DNA of 64,000 bases from Massilia sp. Mn16-1_5 (GCF_004798585.1 NZ_PPXQ01000010.1:186001-250000); one strand, 5' to 3'; positions 8,687 to 17,353 are shown, counted from the first letter of the stretch. Made by a program: numbers and translations. The notes: a model not told the origin generated them from the letters alone.

Positions 8687-9262
8687 ATGGCAATCAGTCT
8701 GCAAAAAGGCGGCAACGTCAACCTGTCTAAAGAAGCCCCAGGCCTCACCAACCTGAAAGTCGGCCTGGGCTGGGACACCCGCGCCACCGACGGCGCCGCC
8801 TTCGACCTCGACGGCGCGGTGTTCATGCTGAACTCGTCGGGCAAGGTGCGCTCGGACGCCGACTTCATTTTCTATAACAACCTGAAGTCGGCCGACGGTT
8901 CCGTCGTCCACTCGGGCGACAACAAGACCGGCGAAGGCGCGGGCGACGACGAAGTCGTGGCAGTCGACCTGAGCAAGGTCCCGGCCGACGTCGACAAGAT
9001 CGTGCTGGCCGTCACCATCCACGACGCCGAATCGCGCCGCCAGAACTTCGGCATGGTCGGCAAGGCCTTCATCCGCTGCCTCAACGCCAACGGCGATAGC
9101 GAGATCGCCCGCTACGACCTGTCGGAAGACGGCTCGACGGAAGCGGCAATGATCTTCGGCGAGGTGTATCGTAACGGCGCCGACTGGAAATTCCGCGCCA
9201 TTGGCCAGGGCTTCCAGGGCGGCCTGGGGCCACTCGCCAAGAACTACGGCGTCAACGTTTAA
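8687..9262 (+). CDS. TerD-family protein (first copy)
   Basis: A 191-residue TerD/TerE-family protein, preceded by a strong TAAGGAGATACACAA site. It shows the N-terminal [20 protein letters not shown], the acidic [14 protein letters not shown] and the [13 protein letters not shown] loop whose Asp residues bind Ca2+ in characterised TerD proteins. It has no signal peptide or membrane segment, so it is cytoplasmic. Family members take part in tellurite, phage and stress resistance by unknown chemistry. It is followed 58 bases later by an AIM24-like gene and then a second TerD gene, apparently in one operon. Confidence 0.93.
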   Translation: MAISLQKGGNVNLSKEAPGLTNLKVGLGWDTRATDGAAFDLDGAVFMLNSSGKVRSDADFIFYNNLKSADGSVVHSGDNKTGEGAGDDEVVAVDLSKVPADVDKIVLAVTIHDAESRRQNFGMVGKAFIRCLNANGDSEIARYDLSEDGSTEAAMIFGEVYRNGADWKFRAIGQGFQGGLGPLAKNYGVNV

Positions 9263-9320
9263 TTAACAAAGGTTCGCGGTCCCCACGACCGGGGACCGTC
9301 ACTCAAGGAAGCTAGCCAAC

Positions 9321-10016
9321 ATGCCAACTTTTACCGTGACCGGGGACGTCGATCCCTTCCTGCACGTCTCGATGCGCCAGGGCGAAACCATCTATTGCGA
9401 ATCCGACGCGATGGTGATGATGGAATCGACCCTCGACCTGAAGGGCAAGATGCGGGGCGGGCTCGGCAGCGCGCTGATGCGCACCTTCGCCAACGGCGAG
9501 TCCTTCTTCCAGCAGCACATCGAAGCCACCCGCGGCGCGGGCGACTGCCTGCTCTCGCCGACGCTGCCGGGTGCGATGCAGATCGTCGACGTCGGTCCGA
9601 ACCAGTACATCATCAGCGACGGCGCCTTTGTCGCCGCCAGCTCGAACGTGGGCCTGAACGTGCGCACCCAGAGCATCGGCAACGCGCTGTTCGCCAACAG
9701 CGGCGGCTTCTTCGTCACCGAGACGAGCGGCCAGGGCCAGGTGGTGGTGTCGGGTTTCGGATCGATGTCGATGCTGGAAGTCGAACCGGGCAAGGACGCG
9801 ATCATCGACAATTCGCACGTCGTGTGCTGGGACAGCACGCTACGCTACGAGATCTCGATCACGACCGGCACCAGCGGCGGCTTCCTGGGTAACCTGATCA
9901 ACAGCCAAACCAGCGGCGAGGGCATGGTCCTGCGCTTCTCGGGCAAGGGCAAGGTCTACGTGTGTTCGCGTAACCGCGCCGCCTTCAAGGCCTGGATGCA
10001 GGCCCCCGCACGCTAA
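9321..10016 (+). CDS. AIM24-family (TIGR00266-type) protein
   Basis: A 231-residue protein without signal peptide, with a CAAGGAAG site before the ATG. MSRQG-like turn SMRQGETIYCESDAMV, the Gly-rich GKMRGGLGSALMRTFANGES and the repeated beta-strand pattern ending in SGKGKVYVCSRN are typical of the AIM24/TIGR00266 beta-barrel family. The molecular role of bacterial members is poorly defined. The gene sits between two TerD paralogues with gaps of 58 and 17 bases, so it is probably a functional part of the Ter set. Confidence 0.87.
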   Translation: MPTFTVTGDVDPFLHVSMRQGETIYCESDAMVMMESTLDLKGKMRGGLGSALMRTFANGESFFQQHIEATRGAGDCLLSPTLPGAMQIVDVGPNQYIISDGAFVAASSNVGLNVRTQSIGNALFANSGGFFVTETSGQGQVVVSGFGSMSMLEVEPGKDAIIDNSHVVCWDSTLRYEISITTGTSGGFLGNLINSQTSGEGMVLRFSGKGKVYVCSRNRAAFKAWMQAPAR

Positions 10017-10033
10017 AAACTAGGAGAACCACA

Positions 10034-10615
10034 ATGACTGTCAACCTGCAAAAAGGCCAGAAGATCTCGCTCTCGAAAGAGGGCGGCGGTGCGCTCACCC
10101 GTGTGACCATGGGCCTGGGCTGGGACGCCATCAAGTCGAAGGGCTTCCTCGGCTTCGGCGCCAAGACCGAAAGCGTCGATCTCGACGCCTCGGTGGTCCT
10201 GTTCGACGAGTCGAACCGTCCGGTCGACGTGGTCTGGTTCCGCCAGCTCAAGAGCAAGGACGGCAGCATCGTCCACACCGGCGACAACCGCACCGGCGCC
10301 GGCGATGGCGACGACGAACAGATCAACGTCGACCTGTCCGCCGTGCCGGGCAACGTGAAGTCGCTCGTGTTCACCGTGAACAGCTTCACTGGCCAGAACT
10401 TCTCGCAGGTGCAAAACGCCTACTGCCGCTTGCTCGACGCTTCCGGCAACAAGGAAGTCGCGCGCTACGACCTGTCGGTGCAGGGCGCCCACACGGCCCA
10501 GGTGATGGCCAAGCTGTACCGTCACAATGGCGAGTGGAAGATGCATGCGATTGGGGAGAATGCCAGCGGACGCACCTTCGACGACCTGATGCCGTCGATT
10601 ACGCCGCATCTGTAA
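10034..10615 (+). CDS. TerD-family protein (second copy)
   Basis: A 193-residue TerD-family paralogue, 17 bases after the AIM24-like gene, with a CTAGGAGAACCACA ribosome site. It keeps the MTVNLQKGQKISLSKEGGG start and GDNRTGAGDGDDEQINVDL loop, but has an insertion of about five residues (KSKGFLGFGAKTESVDLD) where the first copy reads [11 protein letters not shown]. That differing loop points to a distinct partner or ion preference rather than a redundant copy. The operon ends at a terminator about 25 bases downstream. Confidence 0.92.
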   Translation: MTVNLQKGQKISLSKEGGGALTRVTMGLGWDAIKSKGFLGFGAKTESVDLDASVVLFDESNRPVDVVWFRQLKSKDGSIVHTGDNRTGAGDGDDEQINVDLSAVPGNVKSLVFTVNSFTGQNFSQVQNAYCRLLDASGNKEVARYDLSVQGAHTAQVMAKLYRHNGEWKMHAIGENASGRTFDDLMPSITPHL

Positions 10616-10638
10616 TCGGGCGTTTGTCGCAATTGAAG

Positions 10639-10667
10639 AAACCGGGGATGCGTCTCCGGTTTTTTTT
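10639..10667 (+). terminator. Rho-independent terminator of the ter operon
   Basis: AAACCGGGGA and TCTCCGGTTT form a ten-pair stem (one G-T pair) around TGCG, followed by a run of eight T from 10660. Confidence 0.85.
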
Positions 10668-10817
10668 CGTGCCGATCCGGAGCGCTGACGAAGCCTTTAT
10701 TTGTTGTGAAGTAGATACAGTCCTCTTTGTCCGGGTTTTCTGCCTGAAACCGTAATTTCTTGCCATCAATTCAATAGATGCTTAGAATATTTGCAACTAA
10801 AATTGGGGAGAGAGACG

Positions 10818-11876
10818 TTGAAACCAAATGCATTGTTGGCCTTGTCCGCTGCTGTTGTGTTGTCTGCCTGTGGAGGCGGCGGTGGCAATGGAGGGGCATC
10901 CGCTCCGATTGGCGCGAGTACCGTTGTGACTCCGGCGCCAGCGCCGAGCCTCCCGCCGGCAGGCAGCACGCCCGCCTCGCCGGTTCCCGCTCCTGTTGCC
11001 GAACCAGCGCCTGCTCCTGTTCCGGCCACGCCTCCCGTTGCACCTCCAGTGGCGCCTCCCGAGGTCGTCCCACCGACGGTGCCGGCTCCCCAGCCTGTCG
11101 TACCTGTCGTCGTGCCTCCAGCTAACCCGACACCGGTAAGCGAAACGCTGCCATCGCTTGCAGCGCCTCAAGCGGGTTCGACCGCGGCAAGCGGCGCGGT
11201 CGGGGAAGGACTCTGGATCTCTACCGCTGCGACGAAGGGCCTCGTGTTCGTCGACGCCCAGGAACATCACGTGGGGTATCAAGAGGGACGGGCTGGAAAC
11301 GTTCCGATCACCTGGAACGGTACGTGGCAGTTTACGGGAGGCAGCTGGACCTTCGCCGCAGGTGGCGAGTTCGCTGAAGAACAATCGGTGCGTATGATCT
11401 CTCCTTTGGCCGGGAATGGCACGTTCAATGCCCGATCTTCATTCACTGGCGCGTTCGGCACAGGCAGCTCGCTGAACGATGCCATGGCCTACGAATATTC
11501 GGTAGCCAATGCGCTGGCCGCCACGCCGGCAGACCTGGTCGGCCGCTGGTCCAGCGCCAGCCAGACGCTGACCATCGCAGCCGATGGGACGGTAACGGGC
11601 ATGCTTGCCCATGCATCGATCGGCTCGTGCATCGTGAGCGGCACAGTGGTGTCGGCCGCTCCAGGGACATCCAGGAACGCGTTCGACCTGACGCTGACGG
11701 GAACCGCCCTGCAGAACAGCTACTGTGACATGGAAGGGAGGAGCGCACAGGCTTTCAAGGCGGCGATTACCTTTGCCAATACCAGCCAGAACGGCGTTCC
11801 TTTCTACCGGCGTGCGCTCACCGTTTTCGGTGTTGTCATCGGAGGCTGGACTGTCGGCGAGCTGATCAAGGATTGA
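10818..11876 (+). CDS. Lipoprotein of unknown function with Pro/Ala-rich linker
   Basis: A TTG at 10818 is chosen because GGGGAGAGAG lies four bases before it and it begins the signal peptide MKPNALLALSAAVVLSAC directly; an earlier TTG at 10791 would add charged residues in front. The protein has 352 residues: lipobox LSAC, a poly-Gly tether, a linker of about 90 residues rich in Pro, Ala and Val, then a domain of about 230 residues. That domain has two beta-rich halves, GLWISTAATKGLVFVD and LVGRWSSASQTLTIAADGTVTG, looking like repeated small barrels. No enzyme motif was seen. It has a lone promoter region and no obvious operon partners. Confidence 0.75.
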   Translation: MKPNALLALSAAVVLSACGGGGGNGGASAPIGASTVVTPAPAPSLPPAGSTPASPVPAPVAEPAPAPVPATPPVAPPVAPPEVVPPTVPAPQPVVPVVVPPANPTPVSETLPSLAAPQAGSTAASGAVGEGLWISTAATKGLVFVDAQEHHVGYQEGRAGNVPITWNGTWQFTGGSWTFAAGGEFAEEQSVRMISPLAGNGTFNARSSFTGAFGTGSSLNDAMAYEYSVANALAATPADLVGRWSSASQTLTIAADGTVTGMLAHASIGSCIVSGTVVSAAPGTSRNAFDLTLTGTALQNSYCDMEGRSAQAFKAAITFANTSQNGVPFYRRALTVFGVVIGGWTVGELIKD

Positions 11877-12030
11877 TGGTGCAGCGCCCGGGCGCTCGCA
11901 CCGGCATCTTTTGGCAGTGACGCAGTTTGCCTAGTTCGAAGGCATCGAGCCGGGCATCCGATTCCCGCATGCTGGGTTATCATCAAGCTGAGAGTCTTGT
12001 CATTGGAACAATAACCTGCATGAGGGGAAT

Positions 12031-12159
12031 ATGAAAGACGTTAAAGTGGATGTCCGCGTCGATGTCAACGTCGACGCCGCCAGCGTGGTGTTGCTGCTCG
12101 CTTCCGCAGCGATGGCGCTGTTCATGTATAAGCAGCAGAAGCAAGAGAAACTGAAATAG
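12031..12159 (+). CDS. Small membrane peptide, 42 aa
   Basis: ATG at 12031 follows GAGGGGAAT, a good ribosome site. The peptide opens with an alternating Val/charged stretch (MKDVKVDVRVDVNVDA), has one membrane helix (about 16-32, VVLLLASAAMALFMY) and ends in a Lys/Gln-rich tail (KQQKQEKLK). It is too short for routine gene calling. No homologue is recalled; support is the ribosome site, the clear helix and the positive C-terminal tail. It converges on the dienelactone hydrolase gene. Confidence 0.6.
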   Translation: MKDVKVDVRVDVNVDAASVVLLLASAAMALFMYKQQKQEKLK

Positions 12160-12172
12160 GCATGCCGGGTGT

Positions 12173-13057
12173 CTACGCCAGCTTCGCCTTGAAAAATCCC
12201 ACAGTCCGCCCCCACGCCAGCTTCGCCGCCGCCTCGTCGTAACGCGGCGTCGTGTCATTGTTGAACCCGTGCTCCGCACCTTCGTACACGAAGTGCTGGT
12301 ACTCCACCTTGTTCGCCTTGAGCGCCGCCTCGTAGGCCGGCCAGCCGGCGAGGATGCGCTCGTCCTTGCCGGCATCGTGGATCAGCAGGGGAGCGCGGAT
12401 CTTCACCACCTCGCTTGCCGGCGGCTGGCTGCCGTAGAAGGGCACGGCGGCCGCCAGGTCGGGCATCACGGTCGCCAGGTAATTGGCGATGGCGCCGCCG
12501 TAGCAGAAGCCGACCACGCCGACCTTGCCCGTCGCTTGTGGCAGCGACTTGAGCGCGCCCGCCGCGGCGACGAAATCGGCCCGTGATTTTGCCTGCTCCA
12601 GCTTCTGGAACAGCGCGCGCGCCTTGTCCTCGTCGCCGGGATAGCCGCCCAGTGGATGCAGGGCGTCGGGTGCGAAGGCGACGAATCCTTCCAGCGCGAG
12701 CCGGCGTGCGATGTCCTCGATGTGGGGATTCAGGCCGCGGTTTTCGTGCACGACCAGGATCGCCGGCAGCTTGCCTTTGGGGTTCGCAGGGACGGCCAGG
12801 TAGCCGCGCACCGTGCCGTAACCTTGTGGTGAGGGGAACTGCTCGTAGCTCGTCTTCAGGCGGCTGTCGGATGGCGTCACCAGTGGCGCGGCGAAAGAGG
12901 GCGACAGTTGTGCCAGCAAGGTGGCCGCCGTCGCGCCGCCGACCGCATAGCGCGACGCACTGGCCAGGAATTCGCGGCGCGACAGGCGGCCGTGAACGTA
13001 GCCGTCGAAGAGTTGCAGCACTTCGGGATCGAAATCGTTTGCTGTCAGGCGTGTCAT
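12173..13057 (-). CDS. Dienelactone hydrolase family protein, Tat-type signal
   Basis: Starts at the ATG at 13057, seven bases after GAGGAG; an in-frame ATG at 13072 lacks that spacing and overlaps the ggt stop. The 294-residue product has a Tat-like leader (SRREFLASASRYAVGG, about 26-41) and then a DLH alpha/beta hydrolase. The nucleophile is Cys185 in GFCYGG, with Asp near 228-232 (HDAGKDERI) and His263 in EHGFNND. The usual DLH role is hydrolysis of dienelactone or related lactones; a secreted form suggests another ester. It is 11 bases downstream of ggt. Confidence 0.88.
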   Translation of the reverse strand: MTRLTANDFDPEVLQLFDGYVHGRLSRREFLASASRYAVGGATAATLLAQLSPSFAAPLVTPSDSRLKTSYEQFPSPQGYGTVRGYLAVPANPKGKLPAILVVHENRGLNPHIEDIARRLALEGFVAFAPDALHPLGGYPGDEDKARALFQKLEQAKSRADFVAAAGALKSLPQATGKVGVVGFCYGGAIANYLATVMPDLAAAVPFYGSQPPASEVVKIRAPLLIHDAGKDERILAGWPAYEAALKANKVEYQHFVYEGAEHGFNNDTTPRYDEAAAKLAWGRTVGFFKAKLA

Positions 13058-13068
13058 GTCAGGACTCC

Positions 13069-14823
13069 TCAATGTGCGCGCTTCTGGACGAGCGCCGTGC
13101 CGACGCCGTGGCGTTTACCTTCGCTGACCGCGGTCACGGTCCCATCCGGATTGAACACGATCGCATTCGCCGCGCCAATCTCCTCGGCCGGCTCTTCCCA
13201 CTTGTGGCCGAAGCCGGCCAGTGCCTGTGCCTGCGCCGAGCCGGCAAACCCAGGTTCGACCGAGGTCGTGGCGCCGTTGCGCTCCGATAGCCGCGGCGCA
13301 TTGATCGCCGCATCCATCGGCATGCCGAAGTCGACGTGGTTCACGATCGTCTGCAGCACGGTTGTGATGATGGTCGAGCCGCCCGGGCTGCCGATGGTGA
13401 AGGCCGGCTTGCCGTTCTTGAGTGCGATGGTCGGCGCCATGCTGCTGCGCGGGCGCTTGCCCGCTTCCGGCACGTTCGGGCGCGGGCCCGAGAAATCGAA
13501 GTCGGTCATCTCGTTGTTCAGCAGGAAGCCGTAGCCCGGCACCACGATGCCGCTGCCGCCCCAGGACTCGATGGTGAAGGTGTACGACACCACGTTGCCG
13601 TCCTTGTCCGAGACCGTGAAGTGGGTCGTGTGCGCATTCTCGCGCTGCATCGGGCGTGGCTGCGGGCGCAGCGGGATGCTCTGGTCCTGCTGGTACAGAT
13701 ACGGGTCGCCGGCGGAGACGTCGGCGGCGGCACGTTTCAGGTCGATCTGCTTGCGGCGCTCGGCCGCGAATTCCTTCGAGAGCAGGCCGGCCACCGGTGC
13801 ATCCACGTATTCCGGATCGGCGAGATAGGCGTTGCGGTCGGCGAAGGCGAGGCGGCTCGCTTCCAGGTACAGGTGCTCGGCGTTCGCGCGCGGCATCGAT
13901 TTGAGGTCGTAGCCCTCGAGGATGTTCAGGGCTTCGGCCACCGTCACGCCGCCGCTGCTGGGCAGCGGCATGCCGTAGAGCTCATAGCCGCGGTAGGTGC
14001 TGACCACCGGCTGGCGGATGCGCGCCTCGTAGTTGGTGAGGTCCGCCAGCGTCATCTTGCCGGGACGGACACTGGCGCCGTTGGCCACTGGCGGCTGGTT
14101 GACGGCGTCGACGATGGCGCGCGCCATCGGCCCTTCGTAAAAGGCGCGCTGGCCTTTGGCGGCGATTTCGCGGTAGGCCTTGGCCATGTCGGGATTGCGC
14201 AGCAGGGTGCCGGCCGTGACGGCCTTGCCGTTCCTCAGGTAGAGGGCGCTGGTGCTGCCGAATTGCTGAAATTTTCTTTCATTTTCGCGCGTCAAATGAG
14301 AGAAAGTTTCACTCACCGTAAAGCCCTTGTTGGCCACGTCGATCGCCGGCGCCAGCACCTGCTTGAAGTTCATCGTGCCGTAGCGTTCCAGCGCTTCGTG
14401 CCAGCCGCGCACCGTGCCCGGCACGCCCACCGCCGCGCCGCTGGCGACCGCCTTCTCGAAATCGATCTCTTTACCAGCCTCCAGGAAGACCGCCGGCGTG
14501 AACGAGCTTGGGGCCGTCTCGCGGTGGTCGATCGTGATCACGCGCTTGTCCTTGGCCAGGTAAATCACCATGAAACCGCCGCCGCCGATGCCGCAGCTGA
14601 ACGGGTCGGTCACGCCCAGCGTCGCCGCGGCGGCCACGGCCGCATCGACCGCGTTGCCGCCCTTGTTGAGGATGGCGAGCGCCGACTGCGAGGCTTTTTC
14701 GCTGATGGTGGCGACTGCGCCGCCGCTGCCGGTCGCGACAGGCGTCTTGGCGAGCGCCAGCGGCGCGTGCAGGATGATGGAGAGGGTGAGGGTGCAGGTG
14801 AGGGCGGTCGTGGATCGGCTCAT
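13069..14823 (-). CDS. ggt: Gamma-glutamyltransferase
   Basis: Starts at the ATG at 14823, giving 584 residues with a cleavable signal (MSRSTTALTCTLTLSIILHA...ALA), so it is periplasmic. The proenzyme cleaves itself before Thr399 in the TTHFTVSD motif, where the N-terminal Thr becomes the nucleophile. PLPSSGGVTVAEALNILEGY and the C-terminal GSPGGSTIITTVLQTI are family landmarks. It hydrolyses or transfers the gamma-glutamyl group of glutathione. The start overlaps the upstream lipoprotein gene by four bases (ATGA), so the two are coupled. The gene uses an unusually complete set of conserved motifs and appears intact. Confidence 0.95.
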   Translation of the reverse strand: MSRSTTALTCTLTLSIILHAPLALAKTPVATGSGGAVATISEKASQSALAILNKGGNAVDAAVAAAATLGVTDPFSCGIGGGGFMVIYLAKDKRVITIDHRETAPSSFTPAVFLEAGKEIDFEKAVASGAAVGVPGTVRGWHEALERYGTMNFKQVLAPAIDVANKGFTVSETFSHLTRENERKFQQFGSTSALYLRNGKAVTAGTLLRNPDMAKAYREIAAKGQRAFYEGPMARAIVDAVNQPPVANGASVRPGKMTLADLTNYEARIRQPVVSTYRGYELYGMPLPSSGGVTVAEALNILEGYDLKSMPRANAEHLYLEASRLAFADRNAYLADPEYVDAPVAGLLSKEFAAERRKQIDLKRAAADVSAGDPYLYQQDQSIPLRPQPRPMQRENAHTTHFTVSDKDGNVVSYTFTIESWGGSGIVVPGYGFLLNNEMTDFDFSGPRPNVPEAGKRPRSSMAPTIALKNGKPAFTIGSPGGSTIITTVLQTIVNHVDFGMPMDAAINAPRLSERNGATTSVEPGFAGSAQAQALAGFGHKWEEPAEEIGAANAIVFNPDGTVTAVSEGKRHGVGTALVQKRAH

Positions 14824-15230
14824 GTGGGTTGGGCAGGTTGGGAGGGAAGGATAGAAAGGGTAGCGCGGTAATCGATGACCGCGCCTTGTGGCGGAGGCGG
14901 CGGGATCGTGTCCGCGTCGAGCACGATGCGGCGTCCGCCCAGCGCGGCGGGTGCGGCCTCGCGTTGTGCGGGCGAGAGCGTGAAGTATTCGGGCGCTGCG
15001 TCGCCGTGGCGGATGCTGAAGCGGTAGCTCAGCCTGCCGGCCCAGACGCACTGCACGCCGGGCGGGCAGCGGCTGTCTTCGACCGCATCAAAAGTCACGC
15101 TGACGCCGGGCGCGACGAGCACGCTGGCGCCACGCGCGAGCGTGAACGGACCGGCAGGGTGCGGCGCTGCCGGAGTGGCGCACGCAACGATGACGGCGCA
15201 GGCAAGGGGCATGGCAAGCAGGTGGCGCAT
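14820..15230 (-). CDS. Small putative lipoprotein with DSRCPxGVxCxWAG motif
   Basis: A 136-residue protein with a lipoprotein signal (MRHLLAMPLACAVIVAC). The central motif DSRCPPGVQCVWAG, with two cysteines six residues apart, recurs in many uncharacterised bacterial secreted proteins. The rest looks like a small beta-sandwich. It overlaps ggt by four bases, which implies a joint periplasmic role, for example in the same stress or thiol response. No enzymatic residues were recognised. Confidence 0.7.
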   Translation of the reverse strand: MRHLLAMPLACAVIVACATPAAPHPAGPFTLARGASVLVAPGVSVTFDAVEDSRCPPGVQCVWAGRLSYRFSIRHGDAAPEYFTLSPAQREAAPAALGGRRIVLDADTIPPPPPQGAVIDYRATLSILPSQPAQPT

Positions 15231-15272
15231 TCGAAGTCGGGTCGTGGCGACAGGTGCAGCATAACAAAAACG

Positions 15273-15306
15273 CCGTCATACAGCCGTCATATTCGCCGAC
15301 TAGACT
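15273..15306 (+). promoter_or_regulatory. Pho box and -10 of pstS
   Basis: Two CCGTCAT heptamers (15273-15279 and 15284-15290) are 11 bases apart, as in the PhoB site CTGTCAT-N4-CTGTCAT. A -10-like TAGACT begins at 15301, ten bases after the second repeat, the spacing at PhoB-activated promoters where the box replaces the -35. It predicts PhoB induction of pstS under phosphate limitation. Confidence 0.85.
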
Positions 15307-15349
15307 GCGCTGGTCACTTCAACAACGAGCCCTTCGGAGCCAAGAGAAA

Positions 15350-16393
15350 ATGAAAATGAAGCACATGTTCAAAACGATGATCGTAGGTAGCGCAGCTGCT
15401 TTCGCGATGTCCTCTTCCTTCGCCGCCGACGTCACCGGCGCGGGCGCGACCTTCCCGTACCCGATCTACGCCAAGTGGGCCGAGATGTACAAGGCCGCGA
15501 CCGGCACCGGCATGAACTACCAGTCGGTCGGCTCGGGCGCGGGCATCAAGCAGATCAAGGCCAAGACCGTCGACTTCGGCGCCTCGGACATGCCCCTGAA
15601 AGCCGCGGAACTCGAAGAAGCCGGCCTGATGCAGTTCCCGGCCATCATGGGTGGCGTGGTCGCCGTCGTGAACGTGGAAGGCGTGGCGCCGGGCCAGCTG
15701 AAAATGACCGGCCCGGTGCTGGCCGACATCTACCTCGGCAAGATCACCAAGTGGAACGCGCCTGACATCGCCGCCCTGAACCCGGGCGTGAAACTCCCGG
15801 GCGACGACATCACCGTCGTGCACCGCGCCGACAGCTCGGGCACCTCCTTCCTGTTCACCGACTACCTGTCGAAGACCAACCCGGAATTCAAGGAAAAGAT
15901 CGGCGCCGGCACGGCCGTGAAATGGGCGACCGGCGTGGGCGGCAAGGGTAACGAAGGCGTCGCCGCCAACGTCCAGCGCATCAAGGGTTCGATCGGCTAC
16001 GTCGAGTGGGCCTACGCCAAGAAGAACAAGCTGTCGCACACCCAGCTGAAGAACAAGGACGGCCAGTTCCTGCAGCCGGACGACGAGAACTTCAAGGCCG
16101 CCGCCGCCAGCGCCGAATGGACCAAGACCCCGGGCTTCGCCGTGGTCCTGACCGACACCGCCGGCAAGAACAGCTGGCCGATCACGGGCGTCTCCTACAT
16201 CCTGATGCACCGCTCGCAAGCCGACGCCAGCAAGGGCAAGGAGGTCGTGAAATTCTTCGATTACGCCTACAAGAACGGCACCGCCGCTGCCGCCGAGCTG
16301 GACTACGTGCCGATGCCGGCATCGGTCGTCAAGCTGGTGCAGGGCGCCTGGAAAGCCCAGCTGAAGGATGCCTCGGGCGCGGCGATTTATTAA
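15350..16393 (+). CDS. pstS: Phosphate ABC transporter substrate-binding protein
   Basis: Starts at ATG 15350 (GGAG ten bases before), giving 347 residues. The signal peptide ends near SSSFAA; the mature protein opens DVTGAGATFPYPIYAKW, and SGAGIKQI plus RADSSGTSFLFTDYLSK are the phosphate-binding loops of PstS. The periplasmic protein delivers inorganic phosphate to PstCAB. Unusually for this operon, no pstC, pstA, pstB or phoU follows; a terminator ends the transcript right after pstS, so the rest of the transporter is encoded elsewhere or outside the window. A Pho box lies upstream. Confidence 0.96.
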   Translation: MKMKHMFKTMIVGSAAAFAMSSSFAADVTGAGATFPYPIYAKWAEMYKAATGTGMNYQSVGSGAGIKQIKAKTVDFGASDMPLKAAELEEAGLMQFPAIMGGVVAVVNVEGVAPGQLKMTGPVLADIYLGKITKWNAPDIAALNPGVKLPGDDITVVHRADSSGTSFLFTDYLSKTNPEFKEKIGAGTAVKWATGVGGKGNEGVAANVQRIKGSIGYVEWAYAKKNKLSHTQLKNKDGQFLQPDDENFKAAAASAEWTKTPGFAVVLTDTAGKNSWPITGVSYILMHRSQADASKGKEVVKFFDYAYKNGTAAAAELDYVPMPASVVKLVQGAWKAQLKDASGAAIY

Positions 16394-16436
16394 ATGAAAG
16401 CGGGCATTGCCCGCACCAATGAAGTAGGTAGGGTTG

Positions 16437-16469
16437 GCGGCGGTCCTCACAGGGACCGCCGCTTTTTTT
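16437..16469 (+). terminator. Terminator of pstS
   Basis: GCGGCGGTCC (16437-16446) pairs exactly with GGACCGCCGC (16453-16462) across a six-base loop, followed by seven T. Confidence 0.92.
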
Positions 16470-16558
16470 CGCGCCTTCGTTCCTCCCGCCGCGCGCATGC
16501 GCTATAGTCATCTTGATAGCATTGAATCGTGCATCCTTCATAAAGAAAGGGTGATGTG

Positions 16559-17353
16559 ATGAAAAACACTCTGCAGAGACTATGCACTGCGTGTTGCTTC
16601 GCCGGTCTGGCGGCGCTGGCCCTGCCGGCCGCGGCTCAGGCGTCCTGGGCAGCATTGCAACAGTCCCATTTCCCCGGCAAGACACTGGAAGCGGCGCCGT
16701 TCATCCACCTGACAGCCCCTTCGCGCGCGCCCAGCGGCGAACAAGTGCCGTTCGCCTTCAGCATCGATCATCCGATGACGGCGCAGCAGTACATCAAGTC
16801 GGTCACCCTGTTCGTCGACGAAAACCCGGTGCCCCTGACCGCGGTCTTTCACTTCAACCCGCAGAGCGGCAAGGCGGAAATTTCCACCAGAATCCGTTTT
16901 GAATCCGATTCTCCGGTACACGTCGTCGCCGAAACCAACGATGGGCGCCTGTACGTGAATACAGCGACCGTGCGCGCGTCCGGCGGCTGCGGCGGTCCCG
17001 TCAATGGCGACAACCCGGAAGCGCTAGCGGCGGCCGGCAAGATGAAGCTGGCGCTCGACGGTCCCTTCAAGCGCGGCTCCGTCAACCAGGCCAGGCTCCT
17101 GATCAAGCATCCGATGTATACCGGCCTGCAGCGCGACCTGCGCACGAACGGATTCCGGCCCGCATTTTTCATCGACAAGATCGAAGTCAGCTATAACGGC
17201 AAGCCCGTCATGACGGCGGACACGGCCATCGGCATCAGCGAAGATCCCTTCATCCAGTTCGGTTTTGTTGCCGACCAGCCCGGCTCCTTGCAGGTGCGCA
17301 TCCGCGACAATGCAGGCGCCACCTTCCGCCAATCGCTCGAGGTCGGTGGCTAG
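16559..17353 (+). CDS. Fused SoxYZ-like carrier protein (quinoprotein-associated type)
   Basis: Starts at ATG 16559 (a GTG three bases earlier is possible), seven bases after AAGAAAGGG. The 264-residue protein has a signal peptide (about 1-27), a SoxY-like domain (about 35-146) ending in the carrier motif SGGCGGP with Cys144, and a SoxZ-like domain (about 155-264). In the Sox pathway SoxY carries sulfur intermediates on that Cys while bound to SoxZ; fused forms are often found near quinoprotein dehydrogenases. The next two genes follow at once, forming a three-gene periplasmic operon. Its substrate here is unknown. Confidence 0.88.
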   Translation: MKNTLQRLCTACCFAGLAALALPAAAQASWAALQQSHFPGKTLEAAPFIHLTAPSRAPSGEQVPFAFSIDHPMTAQQYIKSVTLFVDENPVPLTAVFHFNPQSGKAEISTRIRFESDSPVHVVAETNDGRLYVNTATVRASGGCGGPVNGDNPEALAAAGKMKLALDGPFKRGSVNQARLLIKHPMYTGLQRDLRTNGFRPAFFIDKIEVSYNGKPVMTADTAIGISEDPFIQFGFVADQPGSLQVRIRDNAGATFRQSLEVGG

